Positions 16,020-24,580 are shown, numbered from the stretch's first letter. The stretch is DNA of 25,627 nucleotides from an uncultured Acetatifactor sp. (GCA_910587755.1 CAJUNZ010000037.1:1-25627), one strand, 5' to 3'. Translations and numbers: made by a program. Notes: generated from the sequence alone by a model not told the origin.

Positions 16020-17174
16020 TTATAAAAGGCCAGCTTTTTTCATTTCTATGCGGAAGGCGGAGACGGAGAGATCGACTCGTTTTGCGGCTTCCTCTATTTG
16101 GAGCAGCCCGTCTACTACCAGGGAAGTCAAAGTGGCCAGAGTACCCTGCTTTATGCCCTGCTGTAATCCTTGTTTTCTGCCTTGTTTTCTACCTTTTCTT
16201 TCTGCATGTTTTTTAATGTCTCTTAAAGCTTTGCACATATTTGTTTCCTCCTCTCCGGTGTCCGGGTTAAGTATGTATGTGAGGCTGCCTGTAATGTCTT
16301 TAATGCTTGTGAAGGTTTCAATGACATCCAGTGCGCTTTTGGGAATCTTGCTGAAGAATTCTTTGTTCCTGTAAATGTAGTCTTCATATCTTTTTCTGGA
16401 ACCAGTGCATTTCATGATCCCGAGCACGTATTTAAGGTCGGAGTCCATTTTTCTCAAATCCTCATCTGCAATTAAACGCATCTGGACCAAGTGAACTCTG
16501 TAATCTCCCGCTAGCAGCTGCATCTTTTTGGGCAGTGTTCCCATGTGCGCCATCATGTGTGTCAGTGACAAAGGCTCTTTCCAGGGCTTTTTTCCCCAAT
16601 AGAGTGTGAGGGTCAGCACAGGGGGTATCTGATCGCTTTTTCTGTAGCGGTATTGGAAATCATCTTCTGTACTGTAATGGACTTCGTTTGCGGAATTTTT
16701 CTGCTGGTTCTTTTGGATTTCATTTCCGTAGGACAGACAGTCCATTTCCATGAGCCGCCAGGGGAAGGTGAGGCCGATATTTTCCTGATGTTCCAGTCCC
16801 AACAGGAAGCGATTGCCCCAGGCCTGGGCAATTCCCAAAAAGTCCCTCTGTCGGGCGGAGAGTTTCCCGTTGGTGTTGCGGATAGTGTAGAATCCCCGGA
16901 TTTCCCGGCATTCCCAGTCTGGGGGTAATTTGTCCCCTAGTATAACCCCCACCAATTAACCACATGTTTCACTTGTCTAAATTTCCATCTGCATCGTTGT
17001 CGTCAGTCATCGTAGCCCGCTACGACTCCTTCCTCCGCCTTGCAGACTGAAAATTTATCCTTCGCGAAACATAGTGGTAATTGTTGTGGATTATACTAGA
17101 TAATATTCCAACACAGACCTGATTCTGTCAGGCCTGTTCATGTAAACAGTCAGTGCGTTGTTCTTTTCTCCCAT
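16020..17174 (-). pseudogene. Rpn-family nuclease/transposase-like gene split by an insertion
   Basis: The family is the PD-(D/E)XK Rpn-like recombination-promoting nucleases common in Lachnospiraceae. An N-terminal piece (17174-17097) reads MGEKNNALTVYMNRPDRIRS, then VLEYYL. The main piece (16937-16020) continues GDKLPPDWECREIRGFYTIR and carries ARQRDF, LLGLEHQENIG and FPWRLMEMDCLSY (the likely nuclease core), LTLYWGKKPW, then MDSDLKYVLGIMK. The C-terminal end has KGRKQG-type repeats and a short helix-turn-helix-like end (EEAAKRVDLSVSAFRIEMKK). A palindromic element (16937-17099) lies between the pieces; removing it restores 331 residues in frame. As it stands, the first piece stops at TAA (17093-17091) after 27 residues. 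The main piece could only start within the element, at TTG or GTG near 16955, without a good ribosome site, so a working product is doubtful. Confidence 0.85.
16937..17099. mobile_element. MITE-like palindromic insertion with CTAG borders
   Basis: The 163-bp stretch begins CTAGTATAA and ends TTATACTAG. The outer 36 bases of the two arms match at about 28 positions as an inverted repeat. Pairing resumes inward (TAAATTT, TCTGCA) up to a perfect centre CGTAGCCCGCTACG (17011-17024), which lies at the exact middle. It has no gene. Removing 159 bp including one CTAG rejoins the Rpn-type gene in frame, which fixes the ends. The bases fit either a 4-bp CTAG duplication or a TA duplication inside a CTAG target, the pattern known for IS630-type elements. 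The mobilising transposase is not in the window. Confidence 0.85.
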
Positions 17175-18013
17175 TTTATATTTTCTGCAATGCGCATTCC
17201 TTTCCGCAGGGAGAGAAGAGGGTATTGAAAACAGTAGGGCTGTGGTGCGTGAAGAAATGGTTCAAAGGATGTCTGTAATTTTAAAATTTCTGAAATACAG
17301 CACGGGGCATGCTGTTTTAAGATAATAGGTTCTTTGCTTTGTCAGACATCCGGATTTTGTCACAGCATTTCACAGTATCAAACTGCTTCTCTGCACATTC
17401 CCTGCATAATAATATATGTGATGTTAAGCAGGGATTCCTGAAAAGTAGAATGTAAGACTTTAAGCCAGCAGACAAATGTCTGGGGATAGAGTGTCCTGCT
17501 TATTGAGTTTAAGACTAATTTTATCATAGCATACTTGACAGAAATTTGCAAGAGAAAAAAATTCTGTGTTCATTTCTTGTCTCTTCCCAATTTGTTCTTT
17601 TCGCTGTATAATTAATGCCATGCACAAAGACCACTTTCTTTTGCACTTTTCAGGGTACAAGCTTATTGTACTGCGGAAGCGCCTGGTGCATTGTTTTACT
17701 CCCTTTGCGGAATTGTGTACCTATTGAAAATGAGGAAATAAATATGTATTGTGAGTGGCTGGCATATATTATATACTCCATTATAAAAGCGGGATTTTTT
17801 TAAAAGAGAGATAAAATTGCCAATGTCAAAAAAGAAATGCGGCTATGGGAAGAAAGAGAAGCGCAGATGCAGAATATTGTTAAAAATCGAGATTGGAAAA
17901 TTTGTGCCGCGCTTATGCAGAGGTACATCCAGATACGGTTCAAGTTTGATGGCTGCCTGTGTCCTTGTGGTTGGAGGCAGCGGGCTGGGGCTTTGCAGCC
18001 GGGATGGAGACAG
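17175..18013. other. Gene-poor region upstream of ABC exporter
   Basis: No gene is convincing. Short open frames exist (for instance a plus-strand one from about 17816 reading KKEMRLWEEREAQMQNIV) but none has a ribosome site and a recognisable family; this one may be a gene remnant. TATAAT occurs at 17606-17611 without a good -35. Two tandem hairpins lie at 17952-17981 (GCTGCCT/AGGCAGC) and 17983-18000 (GGCTG/CAGCC). The region is A+T-richer than its neighbours and looks degenerate. Confidence 0.4.
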
Positions 18014-18037
18014 TGTAACTAACTGTAATAAGTTACA
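18014..18037 (+). promoter_or_regulatory. Palindromic operator candidate before ABC exporter
   Basis: TGTAACT (18014-18020) and AGTTACA (18031-18037) are perfect inverted repeats with a 10-base spacer. The ribosome site AAGGAGG (18041-18047) of the ATPase gene starts 4 nt later. The layout resembles operators of TetR-type regulators that control drug exporters. No TetR gene lies beside it, and no clear -35/-10 pair was found around it. Confidence 0.45.
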
Positions 18038-18054
18038 TAGAAGGAGGATTATTT

Positions 18055-18873
18055 ATGAGTGTGATTAAAATCGAGAACCTTGTCCGCGACTATGGAGGCG
18101 GGAAAGGTGTCTTTGATGTGTCTTTTCATGTGGATCAAGGGGAGGCTTTCGGGTTTTTGGGTCCCAATGGAGCAGGAAAGACCACAACTATACGACATTT
18201 GATGGGATTTCTCAAGCCGAAATCTGGAAAATGTACCATTGACGGCCTGGATTGCTGGAAGGAAAGGGAGAAAGTGCAGGCAAGGCTTGGGTATATTCCC
18301 GGTGAGATCAGCTTTTTTGATGATATGTCGGGAAGGGAATTTTTAAAATTTATCGCAGAATACCGTAAAATCGGTTCAGAGAGCCGTAAGGACGAGCTGC
18401 TGGAGCGTTTTGAATTAGACCCCGGAAGCAGGATAAAAAAGATGAGCAAAGGGATGAAGCAAAAGCTTGGAATTGTTGCTGCTTTTATGCATGACCCTGA
18501 TATCATTATTCTTGACGAGCCCACCAGCGGACTTGATCCGCTGATGCAGAGCAGGTTTGTCAGTCTGGTTGCGGAGGAAAAGGAAAAAGGCAAAACGGTT
18601 TTAATGTCCAGCCATATGTTTGAGGAAGTGGAACGGACCTGCGACCGGATCGGCATTATTCGCAAGGGCAGGATGATAGCGGTTGACTCTGCCGCAGCAC
18701 TGCGTGAACGACATACCCGCAGTTACAGAGTTACGCTGGAAAATTCGGAAGCTGCCGAGGCCTTTGCCGCAGATTTTGGCGGCATATGCAGTGGGAGAGA
18801 AGTGACGGTAACTACAAAGCAGAGCCTGGAGGAAATTTTTATGAATTATTATGGAGGTGAGGCGAATGATTAA
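18055..18873 (+). CDS. ABC-2 type exporter ATPase, 272 aa
   Basis: Cytoplasmic ATPase of an export-type ABC system. Motifs: Walker A GPNGAGKTTT (36-45), signature MSKGMKQKLG (130-139), Walker B IIILDEPTSGLD (150-161) and switch SSH (185-187). The SKGMKQK form of the signature and the LDEPTSGLDPLMQ extension are typical of drug or antibiotic exporter ATPases. AAGGAGG lies 7 nt before the ATG. It overlaps the permease gene by 8 bases, so the two are co-translated and form one transporter. The substrate is unknown. Confidence 0.9.
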   Translation: MSVIKIENLVRDYGGGKGVFDVSFHVDQGEAFGFLGPNGAGKTTTIRHLMGFLKPKSGKCTIDGLDCWKEREKVQARLGYIPGEISFFDDMSGREFLKFIAEYRKIGSESRKDELLERFELDPGSRIKKMSKGMKQKLGIVAAFMHDPDIIILDEPTSGLDPLMQSRFVSLVAEEKEKGKTVLMSSHMFEEVERTCDRIGIIRKGRMIAVDSAAALRERHTRSYRVTLENSEAAEAFAADFGGICSGREVTVTTKQSLEEIFMNYYGGEAND

Positions 18874-19666
18874 TCTGGCGCTATATAAACGTGAAATGAA
18901 AGGAAGTGTAAAGCTGTTACTTATTTTTGGCGCAATTCTTACCATGTATGTCTCTGTTATCATCACCATGTATGACCCTCAAATGATGAAAACATTGGAC
19001 AGCTTTGCAGAAGTTATGCCAGAATTGATGGCGTCCGTGGGCATGAAAACAAATGCTGCGGATCTTTTGGGGTTTATGGTGTCTTATCTCTATGGATTTA
19101 TACTGCTGATTTTTCCCATGCTGTTCTGCATACTGCGCGGAAATGCCCTGATTGCAAAGTATGTGGATAGAGGCTCTATGGCGTTGCTGGCGGCGGCGCC
19201 TGTGAAACGGCGTACCATTGCCTTTACACAGATGGGGGTGCTTGTAAGTGGAATTCTGCTGTTGGTTTTTTACTGCACGGTGCTGGAGGTAATCTGTGCA
19301 GGAAGCGCTTTTCCGGGACAGCTGGATATGACAGAGCTTTTTGCACTGAACGGTGGACTGCTTTGCCTGCATCTGTTTATCGGAGGCATATGTTTTCTTT
19401 CTTCCTGCGTCTTTTCCGATACAAAGTACAGTGTTGCGTTGGGAGCAGGCATTCCGGCCTTTATGTATGTGCTGCAGATGCTTGCAAATGTAGGCGCAGA
19501 TGCGGAAAAAGCGAAGTATTTCACGTTTTTTACCTTGTTTCACCCGGAGGGGTTTGCTGCAGGTGAAAGCAGTGCAGTAGTGGGCGCCATTATACTTTTG
19601 GCGGGCGGTGTTGTAATGTATGTACTGGGAATTCTATTGTTTGAGAGAAAAGATCTATACATCTGA
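18866..19666 (+). CDS. ABC-2 type exporter permease, 266 aa
   Basis: Membrane partner of the preceding ATPase. Six hydrophobic segments can be seen, starting LLLIFGAILTMYVSVIITMY and including LYGFILLIFPMLFCIL and GAIILLAGGVVMYVLGILLF near the end. The pattern MINLALYKREMKGS at the start and the segment IAKYVDRGSMALLAAAPVKR are typical of ABC-2 permeases of the drug or lantibiotic exporter kind. The ATG at 18866 has GGAGGTGA 5 nt upstream; an earlier in-frame start at 18851 has none. It ends the operon; no clear terminator hairpin with a T-run follows. Confidence 0.85.
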   Translation: MINLALYKREMKGSVKLLLIFGAILTMYVSVIITMYDPQMMKTLDSFAEVMPELMASVGMKTNAADLLGFMVSYLYGFILLIFPMLFCILRGNALIAKYVDRGSMALLAAAPVKRRTIAFTQMGVLVSGILLLVFYCTVLEVICAGSAFPGQLDMTELFALNGGLLCLHLFIGGICFLSSCVFSDTKYSVALGAGIPAFMYVLQMLANVGADAEKAKYFTFFTLFHPEGFAAGESSAVVGAIILLAGGVVMYVLGILLFERKDLYI

Positions 19667-20082
19667 ACAAAAGTGTTTCTTTTTATCTGTTTTATGATAC
19701 GATTGCTGTAAGATGTATTTAGTGGAAGATTGGGCAATTGTTTTTCCTGATCCTGGGAAGATAATACTGCCATCCTGCAGCCCGTCCGATCGTTTTTTGT
19801 GGCGGCGCTGTACCATACAGGAGAGTACAATTATCGGCCGATATAATTGTCCTGTGCGTTATACTGAAAAAATATGCCCTCCATCAAAGCTTCTTTTCGA
19901 CGGGCAGGAAACTGTTCCAGGAACCGGGCCCGTGAGGACGAAATAATTATCAGTGATGGGGAAAATATAAGGGGACTTCCTTAGGATCAGTTGGAGGGGA
20001 TGGCGGGGGTCCTGGGCTTACGAAAGCGGCCTGCGAAGAGGGTAGAGCTGTTTTTGCACACAGAGTATGGAGGGGAAGAACA
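19667..20082. other. Intergenic region with a palindromic hairpin
   Basis: No recognisable gene. A hairpin spans 19817-19855: ACAGGA and ACAATT on the left pair with AATTGTCCTGT on the right, and the centre ATCGGCCGAT (19833-19842) is itself a perfect palindrome. No T-run follows, so it is not a simple terminator. A short plus-strand open frame (about 19713-19946) resembles nothing I know. The ribosome site of the next gene is GGAGGGG at 20069-20075. Confidence 0.4.
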
Positions 20083-21660
20083 ATGGGAATTTATTTAAAT
20101 CCGGAGAACGACGGCTTTTGGGAGTCGATTCGTTCCGAAATATATGTTGATAAAACTGGCTTGATCGCAGTTACGAACAAGTATATCAACACAGAACAAA
20201 AGTATATCTGTGTCAGCAGGCCCAGGAGGTTTGGAAAGTCTATGGCATTGAAAATGCTTGCGGCTTATTACAGCTGTGGCTGTGATTCCAGAGAGCTGTT
20301 TGCAGGTCGCAAAATAGAAAAACAAGGGACATTTCAGGAACATTTGAACCAATATGATGTCATATTTCTGAATATGCAGCAGTTTTTGATTGAGGCAAAA
20401 AAAGGGGAAGTAACGGAGTATCTGGAGCAGGAGGTTCTGGAAGAGGTTCTGGAGAAGTACGGAGACGCCGTCAACAGGCATGATGTTGGCCTTGCGGCAG
20501 CGCTGCGGAAAATCTATGCAAAAACAAAGAAGAAGTTTATCTTTCTGATTGATGAGTGGGACTGTGTGATGCGGGAAAGGCAGACCAGTGAGGGACTGCA
20601 GAGGCAATATCTGGATTTTCTGAGGAATCTCTTAAAGGATCAGGTCTATGTAGCTCTGGCTTACATGACGGGGATTCTGCCTGTGAAAAAGTATGGGCAG
20701 CACTCAGCGCTGAATATGTTTCGGGAATATTCCATGACAAATCAGAAAATATTTGAGGAGTTCACCGGTTTTACAGAAGACGAGGTAAAAGAGCTTTGCG
20801 GACGCTATCAGATGGACTATACGGAAGCGGGCAGTTGGTATGACGGATATACTTTTAAAAAGTATAAGCATGTATATAATCCCAAATCAGTGGTGGAGGC
20901 AATGAGCAGCCAGGAGTTTTCAAATTACTGGACATCTACGGAGACTTACGAGGCGCTGAAGCTCTATATGGACATGGATTTTGACGGGCTGCGTGGCGAT
21001 ATTGTGCGGATGATGGGGGGCGGCCGGGTCAGGGTCAATACCCGAAGTTTTCAGAATGACATGCGGAATTTAAAGACGAAGGATGATGTGCTTACGCTCT
21101 TGATTCATCTGGGATACCTGGCCTATGCCCCGGAGACGGAGAAGACTTTTATCCCCAACAAAGAGATAGCGGGGGAATTTGAAAATGCCATGAGCGTCAG
21201 CGGCTGGCCGGAGGTTATGAGGGTTTTAAAGGAATCGGAAAAACTTTTGGAAGATACATTAAAAGGTGATGAAGAGAGTGTAGCCAGAGGACTTGACAGG
21301 GCTCACACGGAGGTGGCGTCCATACTGACTTACAATGATGAGAATTCTCTAAGCTGTGCGGTGGGGCTGGCCTATTACAGTGCGCGCAGGGATTACAGGC
21401 TGATACGGGAGCTTCCTGCGGGAAAAGGCTTTGCGGACATTGTGTTTTTGCCCCTGCCTCATACAAAGAAGCCGGCCCTGGTGGTGGAATTGAAGTATGA
21501 CAGAACGGCGGATACTGCCCTGGAGCAGATGAAGGAGAGGAACTATGCCCAGGCATTGGAAGGCTATGGGGGTGAGGTGCTGCTGGTGGGAATTAACTAT
21601 GAGAAAGACCACAAAAATAAACCTCACAGTTGCGTGATAGAGAGAGTGGTTAAGAGCTGA
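20083..21660 (+). CDS. AAA-ATPase-like protein with PD-(D/E)XK nuclease domain, 525 aa
   Basis: The N-terminal part matches the AAA-ATPase-like family common in gut anaerobes: YVDKTGLIAV, the phosphate loop SRPRRFGKSM (45-54) and Walker B KFIFLIDEWD (151-160). The middle has the family-typical WYDGYTF and YNPKSVVEAM. The C-terminus is a PD-(D/E)XK-type nuclease core, with Asp452 in GFADIVFLP, Glu469 and Lys471 in LVVELKYD, then TALEQMKERNYAQAL. Both active sites look intact. The biological role of the family is not established; links to mobile DNA or defence have been suggested. The ATG has GGAGGGGAAG upstream. The gene stands alone, between a decayed region and the hexosaminidase gene. Confidence 0.88.
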   Translation: MGIYLNPENDGFWESIRSEIYVDKTGLIAVTNKYINTEQKYICVSRPRRFGKSMALKMLAAYYSCGCDSRELFAGRKIEKQGTFQEHLNQYDVIFLNMQQFLIEAKKGEVTEYLEQEVLEEVLEKYGDAVNRHDVGLAAALRKIYAKTKKKFIFLIDEWDCVMRERQTSEGLQRQYLDFLRNLLKDQVYVALAYMTGILPVKKYGQHSALNMFREYSMTNQKIFEEFTGFTEDEVKELCGRYQMDYTEAGSWYDGYTFKKYKHVYNPKSVVEAMSSQEFSNYWTSTETYEALKLYMDMDFDGLRGDIVRMMGGGRVRVNTRSFQNDMRNLKTKDDVLTLLIHLGYLAYAPETEKTFIPNKEIAGEFENAMSVSGWPEVMRVLKESEKLLEDTLKGDEESVARGLDRAHTEVASILTYNDENSLSCAVGLAYYSARRDYRLIRELPAGKGFADIVFLPLPHTKKPALVVELKYDRTADTALEQMKERNYAQALEGYGGEVLLVGINYEKDHKNKPHSCVIERVVKS

Positions 21661-21769
21661 TCTTTAAAGGTCAAAGGGAGCCATACTGGGGAATGACTGG
21701 GAGAAGTGTGAGGGGACTTTCCCAGATTTGCCATTTGGGCAGGGAAGCATACCGCTTGGGCGGGAGATA

Positions 21770-21797
21770 TTGCTTTCGTGGGGGCTTCTGGTACAAT
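21770..21797 (+). promoter_or_regulatory. Possible vegetative promoter for the hexosaminidase gene
   Basis: TTGCTT (21770-21775), a 16-base spacer and TACAAT (21792-21797) form a fair sigma-A promoter. It leaves a leader of about 150 nt before the ATG at 21954. The 293-nt gap between the two genes holds an open frame continuous with the hexosaminidase, but it has no ribosome site of its own and is not counted as coding. Confidence 0.45.
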
Positions 21798-21953
21798 GGG
21801 TGCAGGTCACAGGAAACACAGTTTCTTGGGAATGGACCAAAGATAATGGATACAATGTGTTCGGCGCTGCCTGTCTGTGGGAAATCAATGGAAAGTGCTG
21901 TCAGCTTGTATCTGCTGTCTGGAGGGACTTCCCTATGCCAGAAGGAGAAAAGT

Positions 21954-23792
21954 ATGGTTATATTGCCGATACCCAAAAAGATGGAAGAAAGAAACGGGCA
22001 GCAGCTGCTGGAGAAGGAAAACATGATTGTGATGGATGCATCCTGTCCCCAGGGAGCGGATGTCTATGCCAGGCTGCTGCAGGAGGAGATCAGGACTTGG
22101 GCGGGAATGTCCCTGGGAAGGGGGCGGGGGACTTTCCGCAGGGGGGATATTCTGCTGAAGGTGAATGAAGCTCTGGGTGGGCAGCGCTACACCCTGGAGA
22201 CCGGAGAAGAGGGTGCTGTTCTGTGCGGGGGCAGTCTGGAGGCCCTGGGGTACGCTGTCCAGACTTTGCGCCAGGTGGTACGCCAGAGCGGAGGACTGCT
22301 GCCTGGGATTTCCGTGGACGATGAGCCGGATATTCAAAACAGAGGCTTTTTCTTTGACATTACCAGAGGACGGATTCTGTCACTTGAGAGTCTGAAATGG
22401 CTGGCAGACATTATGGCATTCTATAAGATGAATCAGCTGCAGCTGTATGTGGAACATACCTATCTGTTTCGAGATCTGACGGAAGTCTGGCGGGATGACA
22501 CTCCTCTGACTGCGGAAGAGATCCTGGAACTGGACCAGTACTGTCATGACAGGGGGATAGAGCTGGTGCCCTCTCTGGCCACGTTCGGCCACCTGTGCAA
22601 GCTCCTGAGCACCAAAACTTTTGAGCCCATGTGTGAGCTGCCCGAGAGCACCAAAGGCACTTTTTCCTTCCGGGACCGTATGGACCATCACACGGTGAAT
22701 GTGTCCAATCCGGATTCCCTTCCCATGATCAAGGGGCTTATAGGGGAATACATGCAGCTGTTCCGATCCAATAAGTTCAATATCTGTGCGGATGAGACTT
22801 TTGACTTGGGAAAGGGCTGCAGCAGTGCCCTGGCTGCGGAAAAGGGAACCGGCAGTCTGTACATGGATTACATTTTGGAGCTCTTCGATTTCCTGATAGA
22901 ACATGGACGGGTGCCCATGTTCTGGGGGGACATTATCGCTCAGTATCCGGAGAAATACGCCCAGATCCCGGAGCAGGTGGTTTGCCTGACCTGGGGCTAC
23001 AGCGCCACTCAGTCGGACAGGGAGGCCCGGATACTCCACGGTGCAGGAGCGGTACAGTTTCTCTGCCCCGGGGCCTGCGGGTGGAATACCTGGGTAAACG
23101 CCCTGGAGAGCAGCTACGAAAATATCCGCAGGATGTGCGGCTATGGAAGACAGTACGGCGCAGTGGGTATACTGAACACGGAATGGGGGGATTTCGGCCA
23201 CATCAATCAGCCTGTGTTCAGCATTCCAGGCATGATATACGGGGCCGTGTGTTCCTGGGGAGAGAAATATCCGGACTATCATGAGCTGAATCGTCAAATC
23301 TCTGTCCTGGAATTCGGGGATACATCCGGCAGGCTGCTTGACTTTTTAGGCCGTGTGAATGGTCGGACTGTGTTTTCCTGGAATCATGTAGTCAGAATAA
23401 AAGAGGGCGTGGAGAAAAATCTGGATCAGGAGAAGCTGCGGGAGATTTTTTGGGAGGAGGACATGACGAAAGTTCCTGGCCTGAGGCAGTCCATCCAGGA
23501 TATGAAGCGAGAACTGTGTGTTATCAGCCGCAGCATGGACAGCAGGTACAGATGGGTGGCAGAGTGCGTGCAGATGTCCCTGGCAGCCGTGGGGGTATGG
23601 AATGAAGTGGGGCTGCGCCTGCACTGTCTGCAGAAGGGAGAGCGGCCGGAGGATGGCATGAGCCTGGCGTCGGATCTGGAGAGGTGTCTGTGCTTCTTTC
23701 AGGAACTCTGGCGCAGCACAGGAAAGGAGGCAGATCTGGGACGGGTCTCGGATGTGTTCTGCTGGTATGCGGATGTGCTGAGGAAAATGTAA
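21954..23792 (+). CDS. GH20-type beta-N-acetylhexosaminidase, cytoplasmic, 612 aa
   Basis: Glycoside hydrolase that should release terminal N-acetylhexosamine. An N-terminal GH20b-like domain (1 to about 125) has GISVDDEPDIQNRGFFFDIT at its end, the usual entry to the catalytic barrel. The catalytic Asp-Glu pair of family 20 is Asp280-Glu281 in FNICADETFDLG. Further marks are YVEHTYLFRD, VPSLATFGHL, PMFWGDI and LNTEWGDFGH. There is no signal peptide, so it acts inside the cell on imported sugars or recycled wall fragments. A helical extension of some 130 residues follows the barrel. The ATG at 21954 has AAGGAG 6 nt upstream. The open frame extends to 21693, but that upstream stretch lacks a ribosome site and family resemblance. 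A terminator follows. Confidence 0.85.
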   Translation: MVILPIPKKMEERNGQQLLEKENMIVMDASCPQGADVYARLLQEEIRTWAGMSLGRGRGTFRRGDILLKVNEALGGQRYTLETGEEGAVLCGGSLEALGYAVQTLRQVVRQSGGLLPGISVDDEPDIQNRGFFFDITRGRILSLESLKWLADIMAFYKMNQLQLYVEHTYLFRDLTEVWRDDTPLTAEEILELDQYCHDRGIELVPSLATFGHLCKLLSTKTFEPMCELPESTKGTFSFRDRMDHHTVNVSNPDSLPMIKGLIGEYMQLFRSNKFNICADETFDLGKGCSSALAAEKGTGSLYMDYILELFDFLIEHGRVPMFWGDIIAQYPEKYAQIPEQVVCLTWGYSATQSDREARILHGAGAVQFLCPGACGWNTWVNALESSYENIRRMCGYGRQYGAVGILNTEWGDFGHINQPVFSIPGMIYGAVCSWGEKYPDYHELNRQISVLEFGDTSGRLLDFLGRVNGRTVFSWNHVVRIKEGVEKNLDQEKLREIFWEEDMTKVPGLRQSIQDMKRELCVISRSMDSRYRWVAECVQMSLAAVGVWNEVGLRLHCLQKGERPEDGMSLASDLERCLCFFQELWRSTGKEADLGRVSDVFCWYADVLRKM

Positions 23793-23802
23793 AATACAGT
23801 GG

Positions 23803-23827
23803 GGGACAGCGCAGCTGTCCCTCTTTT
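23803..23827 (+). terminator. Terminator after the hexosaminidase gene
   Basis: GGGACAGC pairs perfectly with GCTGTCCC around a 3-nt loop, and TCTTTTC follows. It lies about 10 nt after the stop codon at 23792. Confidence 0.8.
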
Positions 23828-23945
23828 CGGCAGGAATATATGCGGAGTTTTGATAAAGCTCCCAGGGGGCTGTCCTAAAGGAAATGTTGTAATTTGCCAT
23901 GTACCTTTAAATTCTCCCGAAGTCAGATATTTTGAGAAAGAGCAG

Positions 23946-23974
23946 TTGCAGTAAATTCAAGGGGGTGGTAAAAT
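23946..23974 (+). promoter_or_regulatory. Vegetative promoter for the small lipoprotein gene
   Basis: TTGCAG (23946-23951), a 17-base spacer and TAAAAT (23969-23974) form a reasonable sigma-A promoter; the ATG is at 24018. Confidence 0.55.
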
Positions 23975-24017
23975 AATACATAAGATAAATAAAACCAGAC
24001 AAGGGAGGGACAAGACA

Positions 24018-24479
24018 ATGAATACAATCTTTAAAAGGCTGGCCGCTGTGCTTTTATGTATTATGTTGCTGACAGGATGTGAATTCAATCGTACAGTGAG
24101 TCTGACTTATAATGTCACCACAGGGGATTCAATCAAGGTGACGCTGGATTCATCGGAAGGACATGGCCTTAAAAATTCAGGAGATGGATTTGAGGTGAAT
24201 AATGGAGAGAAGATCATCCTGCAGGGATTCTTTGTGGACCAGTCAATGTATGAGGGGTATGTTGAGGCTGTTTCTTCGCAGCAGGAAGCGGTTATCCGCC
24301 AGGAGACGGACAGGGAAGAAATGCATGTGATTTCCTATACCTATGAGGGGCAGGCTGGAACAGAACAGAACTATATTGTCTGGATAGAAGGCAGCAGCAC
24401 AGGGGTGGTTATCGGCAGCCTGGCGGAGGTTTCAGAGGCAGATGAGGCTTTTGGGAGGCTTGTATTTTCCAAGGAATAG
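24018..24479 (+). CDS. Small lipoprotein of unknown function, 153 aa
   Basis: The signal peptide is of lipoprotein type: hydrophobic LAAVLLCIMLLTGC with Cys21 after LLTG. The mature part is about 130 residues, rich in predicted beta strands (VSLTYNVTTGDSIKVTLDSS, HVISYTYEGQAGTEQNYIVW) with no catalytic motif, and I do not recognise the family. It is expected outside the cell, attached to the membrane. GGGAGGG lies about 8 nt before the ATG. It is a single-gene unit with its own promoter and terminator, convergent with the chemotaxis receptor gene. Confidence 0.75.
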   Translation: MNTIFKRLAAVLLCIMLLTGCEFNRTVSLTYNVTTGDSIKVTLDSSEGHGLKNSGDGFEVNNGEKIILQGFFVDQSMYEGYVEAVSSQQEAVIRQETDREEMHVISYTYEGQAGTEQNYIVWIEGSSTGVVIGSLAEVSEADEAFGRLVFSKE

Positions 24480-24546
24480 GAGAATACCAAAGAGAAAGGG
24501 TTCAGGAGGAGTATCACCTGCAGAGGACAGTTTGAAGAGAAAGGAA

Positions 24547-24580
24547 GAGCCCAGGGAGCCTATGTTCCCTGGGTTCTTTT
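24547..24580 (+). terminator. Terminator of the small lipoprotein gene
   Basis: GAGCCCAGGGA pairs with TCCCTGGGTTC (one wobble) around a 7-nt loop and is followed by TTTT. It lies between two convergent genes; the receptor gene on the minus strand ends at 24627. Confidence 0.8.

Noticed and set aside
15698..16987. Shared 14-mer CTTGTCTAAATTTC at 15698 and 16974
   Set aside because: One such match is expected by chance in a window this size. The flanking bases differ, so it is not taken as a repeat flanking the Rpn gene.
17837..18022. Short plus-strand open frame before the ABC exporter as a regulator gene
   Set aside because: About 60 residues without a DNA-binding motif or a ribosome site; at most a remnant.
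19931..19960. Hammerhead-ribozyme-like string GTGAGGACGAAA
   Set aside because: The rest of the catalytic core and the three helices are not present.
21693..21953. N-terminal extension of the hexosaminidase reading frame
   Set aside because: It has no ribosome site at the first codon and no domain resemblance, and it contains a likely promoter. The ATG at 21954 has an AAGGAG site and fits the start of the GH20b domain.
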